Assembly (NCBI GenBank): GCA_045606265.1
Contig: JAZURO010000060.1
Span: 1 to 21,257, forward strand
Direction of reading: 5' to 3'
DNA: 21,257 bases
From: RGIG4608 sp045606265
GTDB taxonomy: Bacteria; Bacillota; Clostridia; Oscillospirales; CAG-272
Position 1 is the stretch's first letter; each line of letters begins with the position of its first letter. The notes under the pieces are model-generated. The model saw nothing but the letters and a program-made list of their open reading frames with translations. It had not been told where the DNA came from and did no database searches. The translations under genes and the position numbers were made by a program. Shown piece after piece: positions 1 through 7,048 of this stretch.

Positions 1-51
1 TAAAATAATAGTGTACATATAATGCACAGTAGTGCGCCGACAAAACGTGCT

Positions 52-96
52 TGTGGTCTTACAACCACATTTTGCTTCGCAAAAACGCAGTTTTGC
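52..96. repeat. Nested small hairpins left of repeat copy 1
   Basis: Three short inverted repeats sit in series: TGTGGT/ACCACA (52-57 with 64-69), TTTTGC-TTC-GCAAAA (70-84), and an alternative pairing of GCAAAA (79-84) with TTTTGC (91-96). The second and third exclude one another. No coding frame is supported in 1-236. The hairpins lack a clean U-tract, so a terminator role is not shown. Confidence 0.5.
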
Positions 97-236
97 TATA
101 TTATGGCAAAGTACCTAAATAAAAGAAATGCCGTTTCGCCTACGCGGCGGGCGCCACTACTCGTGGAGAGCCACCTTTGAAAAGGTGGACGAAACAATAG
201 CACGGGGGTTGTGCTAACATCTTTATAAACTCCAAT
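91..236. repeat. Dispersed intergenic hairpin repeat, copy 1
   Basis: This block matches 15171-15308 in the same orientation. Shared parts are a loose TTTGC...GGCA hairpin, then AAAAGAAATGCCG (121-133), a diverged GC-rich middle, and a nearly identical end (171-236). The conserved end holds two hairpins: CCACCTTT-GA-AAAGGTGG (171-188) and TAGCAC-loop-GTGCTA (198-216), followed by CATCTTTATAAAC. Only about two substitutions and a one-base indel separate the copies over the last ~66 bases. It ends directly at the stop codon of the glycosylase gene. No open frame is conserved, so it resembles a REP- or MITE-like non-coding repeat. Its mobility is unknown. Confidence 0.75.
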
Positions 237-1139
237 TTATCTATCAGCGTTATTTCTCTCATAATCGAACAAATACTGCTGTGCTACGCCCGCATATTTG
301 CCGAAGGTTGATGGATTAAAGTCTTTTTCAAAATATTTATCAAGCACTCGCTTCATCCACACATCAACGGGAAACGGATCGTGTCTTTCAAATCCAAAAA
401 GAAGCGCACACGAAGCTACCTTTAAGCCAATTCCCTTCACTTTGCAAAGATATGATATTGCATCTTCAAGCTTTTCTATCTGCTTTAATTCTTCCTCGTT
501 TATCTCGCCCGAACACCATTTTGATGCCGCGTCGATTATGTATTTTGCACGAAATCCCGTTTTCAGAGAAAAAACAAAGTCTTCACCCGCATCAAGAATT
601 GCCTTTGCAGTCGGAAAAGCATAAAACTCCCTTCCCTTTGCGCCGTGAGATTCCATTCCTTTTGAATCAATTTTTCTTCCGAGTGCAAATGAAAGCGCAT
701 CTATTATTTTTTTGATTCTCGGAATATTATTATTCTGCGAAATAATAAACGAGCAGACTGTTTCCCACGCCTCCTGATGCAATATTCTTATGCCTCTGCC
801 TTGATTCAGCGCCTCAACAAATATGGAATTGTGACAATTTTCAAGCAGTTCATCATCAATTTTATCATAATCCTCATCAAGTGCGAAATAATGGCACCAG
901 ATATTCTTAAAATCTTCTGCTGTGGAATTATAAATTATCAATTCACTGTCTTTCTGCTTTACGGAAATAAGCTTATCGAAAGCCATACCGAGCCACTCGT
1001 CATCACTCACCTTTTCCCAACGGAAGCACTGACCGCAATCAAGAGTTCTGCCAAGATTATATGCGCCCTTATATCTCACTCTGACATAGGGTAACTCCCC
1101 TTCAAATTCGGTTTTAATTTCGTCTAAAAAAATACTCAT
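237..1139 (-). CDS. ogg: 8-oxoguanine DNA glycosylase/AP lyase, OGG1-type
   Basis: Bifunctional base-excision repair enzyme that removes 8-oxoguanine from DNA and nicks the abasic site. At 300 aa it has the size of the bacterial OGG1-like family. The N-terminal OGG domain carries the DCGQCFRW segment (about 34-41), then SQNNNIPRI (134-142) of the helical domain. The helix-hairpin-helix is VKGIGLKVASCA, with catalytic Lys240. The GPD-type motif PFPVDVWMKR contains Asp259. Both residues match Lys249 and Asp268 of human OGG1. The ATG at 1139 is preceded by a GGAAGA-like SD. It has its own promoter, divergent from the mnmM operon. Clostridial OGG1-type proteins fit guanine oxidation repair in an anaerobe; the family is certain, the exact substrate range inferred. 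Confidence 0.9.
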   Translation of the reverse strand: MSIFLDEIKTEFEGELPYVRVRYKGAYNLGRTLDCGQCFRWEKVSDDEWLGMAFDKLISVKQKDSELIIYNSTAEDFKNIWCHYFALDEDYDKIDDELLENCHNSIFVEALNQGRGIRILHQEAWETVCSFIISQNNNIPRIKKIIDALSFALGRKIDSKGMESHGAKGREFYAFPTAKAILDAGEDFVFSLKTGFRAKYIIDAASKWCSGEINEEELKQIEKLEDAISYLCKVKGIGLKVASCALLFGFERHDPFPVDVWMKRVLDKYFEKDFNPSTFGKYAGVAQQYLFDYERNNADR

Positions 1140-1166
1140 TTTTCTTCCAATTCTGCAAAAAACATC

Positions 1167-1195
1167 TTGCTTTAATTTCTAAAATATTATATAAT
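1167..1195 (+). promoter_or_regulatory. Sigma-A promoter for the mnmM operon
   Basis: -35 TTGCTT (1167-1172), 17-base spacer, perfect -10 TATAAT (1190-1195). It precedes the ATG at 1254 by 58 bases and should drive the three + genes up to 4824. Confidence 0.6.
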
Positions 1196-1196
1196 T

Positions 1197-1225
1197 ATTG
1201 TAGCACATATTTTTTTGTTTTGCAA
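1197..1225 (-). promoter_or_regulatory. Sigma-A promoter for the glycosylase gene
   Basis: Read on the minus strand, -35 TTGCAA (1225-1220), a 17-base spacer, and -10 TACAAT (1202-1197) lie about 60 bases before the ATG at 1139. The -10 boxes of this and the opposing mnmM promoter almost touch, so the two promoters may interfere. Confidence 0.55.
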
Positions 1226-1253
1226 TATTTTTATAAAGGATAAGTTAATAATA

Positions 1254-1805
1254 ATGATAGAGCTTCTTGATCTTCATAAAAAGTTTATACTTGAACACCT
1301 TAAAGAAGGCGACGTGGCTGTTGATTTTACAATGGGAAACGGTCACGATACGGAATTTCTTTCAAAAACAGTTGGCGAAAACGGACGAGTTTATGCATTT
1401 GACATTCAAGAAAGTGCCGTGGAATCCACACGCAAAAATCTTGAAAATGCAGGTTGTCCAAAGAATTATACACTAATTCACGATTCCCACCATAACGTAA
1501 AGAATTACGTAAATGAGCCAATCAAAGCGGGAATGTTTAATCTCGGCTATCTTCCCGGTGGCGATAAATCAATCACAACAATGAGAGCCACCACCCTGCC
1601 CGCCATTGAAGCAGCAATTGATTTGCTTGGTAAAGACGCGATCCTTCTTATCGCAGTATATCCCGGTCACCCCGAGGGAGATGCAGAGGGCAAGGAAATT
1701 ACCGAATATCTTTCAACCCTTTCTCGATTCAAGGTATGCTGCACCAAGGTTCAAATCGTAAATTCACCTACATCCCCATATTTTATGATGATTGAAACAA
1801 AATAA
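1254..1805 (+). CDS. mnmM: MnmM/YtqB-family SAM-dependent tRNA methyltransferase
   Basis: 183-aa Rossmann-fold methyltransferase of the YtqB family, older name 'putative rRNA methylase'. B. subtilis YtqB was later shown to be MnmM, which methylates the 5-aminomethyl group of the wobble uridine in certain tRNAs. Seen here: SAM motif I VDFTMGNGHDTEF near residues 24-36, an acidic AFDIQ at the end of beta-2, and the family signature FNLGYLPGGDKSI. An in-frame ATG at 1215 would add 13 residues, but the ATG at 1254 follows AAAGGA (1235-1240) and begins at the usual MIELLDLHK. First gene of a three-gene operon; the carboxypeptidase gene begins 9 bases after its stop. Family is firm; tRNA specificity is by homology. 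Confidence 0.85.
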   Translation: MIELLDLHKKFILEHLKEGDVAVDFTMGNGHDTEFLSKTVGENGRVYAFDIQESAVESTRKNLENAGCPKNYTLIHDSHHNVKNYVNEPIKAGMFNLGYLPGGDKSITTMRATTLPAIEAAIDLLGKDAILLIAVYPGHPEGDAEGKEITEYLSTLSRFKVCCTKVQIVNSPTSPYFMMIETK

Positions 1806-1814
1806 AGGAACATT

Positions 1815-3032
1815 ATGGAACAGAACAATAAAAAAACAACTGCTTATTCCAAGGTTCGCAATTCATTTTATAAGCAGGTTAATGACATTGACAGAAAAAA
1901 AAGAATAACCGTTATTGCACTTATACTTGCAACACTTTTGCTTGCTTCCTCTCTCTTGCTTGTATCAACGTTGATTGAAACGTCCGGCAAAGGAAAATAC
2001 GTTTACGTTTACGGTGACTATAAGCAAAGCATCAGCACCGATCTTTGCTTTGCAGAGAACGTTCAGCTTATTGATATGAATGCTCTTGCAAATTACTGCA
2101 GTTTTGAAAAGGATGAGAGCGCTGACTTTATTACTTACAGAACAGGCAACACCCAAATAACCTTTGAGAACAACAGCAAGATTGCGGTGGTAAACGGAAT
2201 CAATAAGGAAATGCCCTCAAATGCGCAAATTAAAAACGGATATTGCCTCGTTCCGCTTGAAACGGTGAGTGACGTAATTTTCGGAATCAAAATCGAATCA
2301 GATAAAAAATCCGTAAATATTTCTAAAACACAGGAAACTATGTATATATTTGATAATAATCCAAAAATAGAATATACATCCGATATTTCAAGTTACCTTG
2401 AATATATCAATTCAAAAGATGAGTACATCTATACTCTTCTCAACAAGCAAAATCCCATAGATGAGGATTTCACGCCAAAAAATCTTGTTGAAATTCCTGA
2501 AATTTATCTTCACGAATACAAATACGGATCGGGTATAATGCTTGACGGTACTACTATGAAAGCACTTGAAGGTATGCTTCAAGATATGGAAGCCGACGGC
2601 ATTGACGATATTCTTGTTCAAAGTGCATACCGTACTCACGCATATCAGAATATGCTTTTCAATACGTACATTGAAAAAGAAATGCAAGCAGGTCTTTCAA
2701 GAGAAGAAGCAACTGTTAAAGCTAACAAATATTCTGCAAGGCCCGAATACAGCGAACACAGAACGGGGCTTTGCGTTGACTTTACAACCGATTCAATTCA
2801 CGGTGCGGTTGACGACGTATTTGAAACAACCGAAGCATTTGAATGGTTAGCTAAAAACTCGTGGAAATACGGATTCGTACTCAGATATCCTGAGGACAAA
2901 GAGCACATTACGGGATACAACTATGAATCCTGGCACTATCGCTTTGTGGGTGTTGAAATTGCCTCCGTTATGTACCAGACGGGACTTTGTTATGAAGAAT
3001 ACCTTAATATTTTTGGCAACAAAGGAGAATAA
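1815..3032 (+). CDS. Membrane-anchored D-alanyl-D-alanine carboxypeptidase, VanY/M15 family
   Basis: 405 aa. A basic cytoplasmic N-terminus is followed by one transmembrane segment (about 31-53) without a cleavage site, so the enzyme is probably anchored with its domain outside. Residues ~60-170 form a beta-rich region resembling a copper-amine-oxidase-N-like/stalk domain (for example NGYCLVPLETVSDVI). The C-terminal M15B peptidase domain starts near 230. It shows QSAYRT (269-274), SEHRTGLCVD (zinc ligands His315 and Asp322) and ESWHYR (Glu371, zinc ligand His374). The expected reaction is removal of the terminal D-Ala from peptidoglycan stem peptides. No vancomycin-resistance genes are nearby, so housekeeping wall trimming is more likely than resistance. 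SD AAAGGA lies just before the ATG; the stop is 1 base from the next ATG. Confidence 0.85.
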   Translation: MEQNNKKTTAYSKVRNSFYKQVNDIDRKKRITVIALILATLLLASSLLLVSTLIETSGKGKYVYVYGDYKQSISTDLCFAENVQLIDMNALANYCSFEKDESADFITYRTGNTQITFENNSKIAVVNGINKEMPSNAQIKNGYCLVPLETVSDVIFGIKIESDKKSVNISKTQETMYIFDNNPKIEYTSDISSYLEYINSKDEYIYTLLNKQNPIDEDFTPKNLVEIPEIYLHEYKYGSGIMLDGTTMKALEGMLQDMEADGIDDILVQSAYRTHAYQNMLFNTYIEKEMQAGLSREEATVKANKYSARPEYSEHRTGLCVDFTTDSIHGAVDDVFETTEAFEWLAKNSWKYGFVLRYPEDKEHITGYNYESWHYRFVGVEIASVMYQTGLCYEEYLNIFGNKGE

Positions 3033-3033
3033 A

Positions 3034-4824
3034 ATGAAAATAAGTGAAAACATAAAATATGTTGGTGTAAACGATCACAGAATAGATCTTTTTGAAGGTC
3101 AGTATGCTGTTCCTAACGGAATGAGCTACAACTCATACGTAATTATCGACAACAAAATTGCTGTTTTTGATACGGTTGACGTAAATTTCACTCACGAATG
3201 GCTCGACAACGTGGCAAATGCATTGAACGGACGCTCACCCGATTATCTTATCGTTCAGCATATGGAGCCCGACCATTCGGCAAATATCGTCAATTTCATC
3301 AAGACGTATCCTAACGCTAAAATTGTTGCAAGTACGAAGGCGTTTGCAATGATGGACAGCTTTTTCGGTGGAATAGATGATGATAAAAAAATACCCGTTC
3401 AGAACGGTGAAACTCTTTCACTCGGAAATCACAATCTGACATTTGTATATGCACCAATGGTACATTGGCCAGAGGTTATGTTCACATACGAAAGCACGGA
3501 AAAGGTTCTCTTCTCTGCCGACGCATTCGGAAAATTCGGTGCGCTTGATATAGATGAGCCGTGGGATGACGAAGCGAGAAGATATTATATCGGAATCGTT
3601 GGAAAATACGGTCAACAGGTGCAAAACGTTCTTGCAAAAGCAGGAGAGCTTGATATAAAAACAATCTGTCCCCTTCACGGCCCAGTTCTTTCGGGTGATC
3701 TCGATCACTATATTGCACAGTATTATATATGGTCAACCTACACACCGGAGGATGACGGCATAGTTATTGCATACACCTCAATTTACGGTAACACGAAGAA
3801 AGCAGTTATGGCTCTTGCTGACAAGCTGAAAGCTAAGGGCGCGCCTGCGGTTATTACTCTCGATCTTGCACGCACCGAGTGGTCAAAGGCGGTTGCTACC
3901 GCTTTCAGATACAGCAAAATCGTATTCGCAACTACAACGTATAATTCCGATATATTCCCCTATATGCGTCAATTTATTGATCATCTTGCTGACAGAAATT
4001 TCAAAAACCGTACCGTCGGTTTTATTGAAAACGGAAGTTGGGCTCCCACTGCCAATAAAATTATGAGGGGATTACTTGAAAGCTGTAAAAACCTCACCTA
4101 TCTTAACAACTCCTGCTCAATCCGTTCTGCACTCAACAAGGACAGTACCTCCCAGCTTGATGCTATGGCTGACGAGCTTTGTATGGAGTACCTTGCCCGC
4201 CAGGACGCAACTGCAAATAAGAACGATATGACGGCTCTTTTCAAGATTGGTTACGGTCTTTACGTTGTAACAAGCAACGACGGAAATAAAGACAACGGAC
4301 TTATTGTAAATACCGTTGCTCAGGTTTCGGACTCACCCAAGAGAATTTCGGTTACAATCAATAAAGCAAACTATTCTCATCATATCATAAAGCAAACAGG
4401 CAAGATGAACGTGAATTGCCTGACCGTTGATACACCCTTCTCCATCTTTGAAAAATTCGGATTTGCAAGCGGAAGAACAGTCGATAAATTCGCCGGTGAA
4501 AACGTACTCAGAAGCGATAACGGTCTTGTATTTCTTTCAAAATACATCAACTCATTTATGAGCTTGACTGTGGAAAATTACGTTGACCTCGGCTCGCACG
4601 GAATGTTTATTTGCACCATTGATGAAGCAAGAGTTATCAGCGACAAAGAAACGATGACCTATGCTTATTATCACGCAAACGTTAAGCCCAAGCCCAAAAC
4701 CGAGGGCAAAAAAGGTTACGTTTGTAAGATTTGCGGATACGTTTACGAGGGCGAAAATCTCCCCGACGATTTTATTTGTCCCCTTTGCAAGCATCCCGCA
4801 TCTGATTTTGAACCAATAAAGTAA
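3034..4824 (+). CDS. Flavodiiron protein fused to flavin reductase and rubredoxin
   Basis: 596-aa cytoplasmic O2- and/or NO-reducing flavoprotein. (1) Metallo-beta-lactamase-like diiron domain, about 1-240, with ligands in HMEPDH (His76, Glu78, Asp80, His81), VHWPE (His144), SADAFG (Asp163) and CPLHGP (His215): all six usual positions are present. (2) Flavodoxin domain, about 242-390, FMN loop TSIYGNTKK. (3) Flavin-reductase-like domain, about 398-550. (4) C-terminal rubredoxin, 561-596, with CKIC (564-567) and CPLC (582-585). The polypeptide thus carries its own electron chain from reductase/rubredoxin to the diiron site. The start at 3034 follows AAAGGAG and begins with the family N-terminus; an upstream in-frame ATG at 2923 lies inside the carboxypeptidase gene. 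Whether O2 or NO is preferred cannot be read from sequence. Confidence 0.93.
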   Translation: MKISENIKYVGVNDHRIDLFEGQYAVPNGMSYNSYVIIDNKIAVFDTVDVNFTHEWLDNVANALNGRSPDYLIVQHMEPDHSANIVNFIKTYPNAKIVASTKAFAMMDSFFGGIDDDKKIPVQNGETLSLGNHNLTFVYAPMVHWPEVMFTYESTEKVLFSADAFGKFGALDIDEPWDDEARRYYIGIVGKYGQQVQNVLAKAGELDIKTICPLHGPVLSGDLDHYIAQYYIWSTYTPEDDGIVIAYTSIYGNTKKAVMALADKLKAKGAPAVITLDLARTEWSKAVATAFRYSKIVFATTTYNSDIFPYMRQFIDHLADRNFKNRTVGFIENGSWAPTANKIMRGLLESCKNLTYLNNSCSIRSALNKDSTSQLDAMADELCMEYLARQDATANKNDMTALFKIGYGLYVVTSNDGNKDNGLIVNTVAQVSDSPKRISVTINKANYSHHIIKQTGKMNVNCLTVDTPFSIFEKFGFASGRTVDKFAGENVLRSDNGLVFLSKYINSFMSLTVENYVDLGSHGMFICTIDEARVISDKETMTYAYYHANVKPKPKTEGKKGYVCKICGYVYEGENLPDDFICPLCKHPASDFEPIK

Positions 4825-4859
4825 ATAAAAAAGAGGAGCTTTGCTCCTCTTTTTTATTT
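4823..4859. terminator. Bidirectional terminator between convergent operons
   Basis: Perfect inverted repeat with core AAAAGAGGAGC-TTT-GCTCCTCTTTT and A/T flanks extending the arms to 4823-4839 and 4843-4859. Both orientations give a GC-rich stem followed by a U-tract. It overlaps the stop codon of the flavodiiron gene and contains the stop codon of prmA (4854-4856), so it should end both operons. Confidence 0.93.
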
Positions 4860-5813
4860 GTTCTTCATCACAGCTAATGCGCACCAGCCGTTGTCGTCGA
4901 TACGTTCAACAACTTTAAGAGCATATTCGTTCAGCTTTGCTATAACGTCATCAGCTCTCTCCTTAATAATACCCGAGCAAAGAAGAACGCAATCATCCTT
5001 CATAAATCTTCCGATATCGGGTGTCATTCTGATAATAATATCGGCAACAATATTTGCACAAATCAGATCGTATTTTCCTCCCTCAAGATCAACCTGTTTA
5101 AGAAGGTCGGATACCTCACAGGTAATATTATTCTGACCGCTTTCAGCTATATTCTCGTTAGCAACCTTAACTGCTATCGGATCAATATCGTATGCCTTAC
5201 ACTCGCCTGCACCAAGCTTTGAAGCACATATTGCAAGTATTCCGCTTCCGCAACCAACGTCGAGCATTCTGACGCCTGCCTTTGTGTACTTTTCAAGAAG
5301 CTCAATAACAAGACGTGTCGTTTCGTGTGAGCCCGTACCAAATGCCATTCCGGGATCCATTTTAACAACTATTTCGCCTTCCTTTTCCTCATACTCCTCC
5401 CACATTGGAACGATAACCGTTCTTTTGCCAATATGCAAGGTGGTGTAATACTTTTTCCAGGAGTTTGCCCAATCCTCTTCATTTACGCCAACAATCTCAA
5501 TTTTGGGAGCAATCCCATCATTTTGGAGTCGCTCACAAATAAAAGAAATGGCCATATTATAATTCTGATCTGCGGGCAAAAAGAGTGAAACGGATGCCAC
5601 GGTCTTGTCTGCATTAAGTATGCTTTCATCAATAAGATCGCCATAGCAGGTTTTAAGATCTATATCTGAATAGTCCTCAACCATAAGATTATTGTCAAGC
5701 ACGCTCATAACCGCCATAGCAGTATCAAGCTCCTCAAGCTTAACAGTAACCTTTATCTGCGTCCAATCCTTGATCTCGGTGGTTTCACCGCAAATGTAAT
5801 CGGGATCTGTCAT
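4854..5813 (-). CDS. prmA: Ribosomal protein L11 methyltransferase
   Basis: 319 aa, the normal PrmA length. It methylates lysines and the N-terminus of ribosomal protein L11 using SAM. The N-terminal substrate-recognition domain is followed by the PrmA signature DPGMAFGTGSHETTR, SAM motif I MLDVGCGSGILAI, acidic YDIDPIAV, and NIVADIII in place of the catalytic-loop N-x-x-A motif. ATG at 5813 follows GGAGAG at good spacing. It is the last gene of the hrcA-grpE-dnaK-dnaJ operon, 15 bases after dnaJ, an order common in Firmicutes. Its stop codon lies inside the shared terminator. Confidence 0.95.
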   Translation of the reverse strand: MTDPDYICGETTEIKDWTQIKVTVKLEELDTAMAVMSVLDNNLMVEDYSDIDLKTCYGDLIDESILNADKTVASVSLFLPADQNYNMAISFICERLQNDGIAPKIEIVGVNEEDWANSWKKYYTTLHIGKRTVIVPMWEEYEEKEGEIVVKMDPGMAFGTGSHETTRLVIELLEKYTKAGVRMLDVGCGSGILAICASKLGAGECKAYDIDPIAVKVANENIAESGQNNITCEVSDLLKQVDLEGGKYDLICANIVADIIIRMTPDIGRFMKDDCVLLCSGIIKERADDVIAKLNEYALKVVERIDDNGWCALAVMKNK

Positions 5814-5828
5814 AATTCTCTCCGTTTC

Positions 5829-6977
5829 TTATTTTTTGTCAAAAATATTCTTAAAAAAGTTAGTTCTCTTTTTATAGTTGCTCTCACCGCAGGACTCTGC
5901 AAAGGCACGCATATGCTCCTTTTGTTTTCCTGAAAGTCCTTTGGGAATTTCAACCACGGTAGTGAAAATCAAATCGCCCTTGCGATTTGGATTGTTCAAA
6001 TGCTGAATTCCCTTACCCTTGATAGTAAACTGAGTTCCCGGCTGAGTTCCGTCGGGTATCTCATATTTATGCTCACCGTCAAGTGTGGGAATAACGATCT
6101 CTGCGCCAAGAGTTGCTTCTGCAACCGTGATCGGCACGTCACAATAGATATTATATCTCTCTCGCTTGAAAACCTTATGCGGTCTTATTGTTACCGTGAT
6201 AATAAGATCTCCCGCAGGGCCACCGTTTCTTCCGTCCGAGCCCTGAGAGCGAAGTGCAATTCTTTCTCCGTTATCAATACCCGCAGGGATATCAACCGAA
6301 AGGGTTTTCATTATGCGAACATATCCCGTTGCGCTGCAATTGGAACAAGGATTTTTAATTATCTTACCCGTTCCACGACAGGCATCACACGTTACAGTAG
6401 TTTGGAATTGCATACCGCCCATTCTCTGCATAACACGTCTTTGACCGCTTCCGTTACAGTGAGAACAGGTTTCTGCGTGTGTTCCCTTTGCCGCGCCGGA
6501 ACCGTGACATTCTTCACATTTTTGTATTTTCTTATATGAAATATCCTTTTTCACACCAAAAGCCGCCTCCTCAAAGGTGAGTGTGATGTGAACACCAATA
6601 TCCTCGCCTCTTTGAGGTGCATTTCTTCTGCTTGATGACGAGCCGCCAAAGCCACCGAATCCGCCACCGAAAAAGCTGCTGAAAATATCGCCGATATCTC
6701 CAAAATCGGAAAATCCGCCAAATCCGCCGTATCCTCCGCCTGCACCTTGTTCAAATGCTGCGTGTCCAAATTGATCGTATTGCGCCTTTTTGTCGGGATC
6801 CGAAAGCACGCTGTATGCTTCGTTCACCTCTTTGAATTTCTGCTCTGCCTCGGCATTATTGGGATTCATGTCGGGGTGATATTTTTTTGCAAGAGTTCTG
6901 TAAGCTTTTTTTATTGATGCCTCATCTGCACCCTTATTCAGCCCCAAGACCTCATAATAATCTCTTTTATCTGCCAT
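5829..6977 (-). CDS. dnaJ: Chaperone protein DnaJ (Hsp40)
   Basis: 382-aa type I J-protein, the co-chaperone that delivers substrate to DnaK and stimulates its ATPase. The J domain (about 1-70) has HPD at 34-36. A Gly/Phe-rich linker follows at ~77-118, including several GGFGG runs. The zinc-binding region has four cysteine pairs: 154/157, 171/174, 197/200 and 211/214. The first three keep CxxCxGxG, but the fourth reads CSNCSATG, with Ala for the first Gly. The C-terminal substrate-binding domains are complete. ATG at 6977 follows an AGAGAGAAG stretch. The 71-base gap to dnaK contains a strong hairpin. Confidence 0.97.
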   Translation of the reverse strand: MADKRDYYEVLGLNKGADEASIKKAYRTLAKKYHPDMNPNNAEAEQKFKEVNEAYSVLSDPDKKAQYDQFGHAAFEQGAGGGYGGFGGFSDFGDIGDIFSSFFGGGFGGFGGSSSSRRNAPQRGEDIGVHITLTFEEAAFGVKKDISYKKIQKCEECHGSGAAKGTHAETCSHCNGSGQRRVMQRMGGMQFQTTVTCDACRGTGKIIKNPCSNCSATGYVRIMKTLSVDIPAGIDNGERIALRSQGSDGRNGGPAGDLIITVTIRPHKVFKRERYNIYCDVPITVAEATLGAEIVIPTLDGEHKYEIPDGTQPGTQFTIKGKGIQHLNNPNRKGDLIFTTVVEIPKGLSGKQKEHMRAFAESCGESNYKKRTNFFKNIFDKK

Positions 6978-7004
6978 TTTCTTCTCTCTCTAATAAACGG
7001 ACAT

Positions 7005-7030
7005 AGGAAAGGGCATTTTTGCCCTTTCCT
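7005..7030 (-). ncRNA. Perfect hairpin in the dnaK-dnaJ spacer (RNA element)
   Basis: On the minus-strand transcript, AGGAAAGGGCA-AAAA-TGCCCTTTCCT forms an uninterrupted 11-bp stem with a 4-base loop, 18 bases after the dnaK stop and 27 bases before the dnaJ start. It is followed by ATGTCCG rather than a U-run, so it looks less like a full terminator and more like a processing or stability element that sets dnaK above dnaJ. That role is inferred. Confidence 0.6.
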
Positions 7031-7048
7031 GCCTGGTTTTAATTGATT

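Noticed and set aside
171..216. Hairpins of repeat copy 1 as the glycosylase terminator
   Set aside because: Stable stems follow the stop, but no U-tract follows either stem, and the same block recurs at 15244-15288 just upstream of a separate true terminator.
1815..3032. Vancomycin-resistance gene vanY
   Set aside because: The M15 domain is shared with VanY, but no vanR/S/H/A/X genes are nearby, so an ordinary carboxypeptidase is the safer call.
2923..3033. Upstream ATG extending the flavodiiron protein by 37 residues
   Set aside because: It lies inside the carboxypeptidase gene, lacks a good SD and adds residues unlike the family. The ATG at 3034 has AAAGGAG and the expected N-terminus.
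6000..6539. 179-aa open frame antisense to dnaJ
   Set aside because: It is the shadow of the zinc-finger and C-terminal coding region, with no SD and no recognisable domain.
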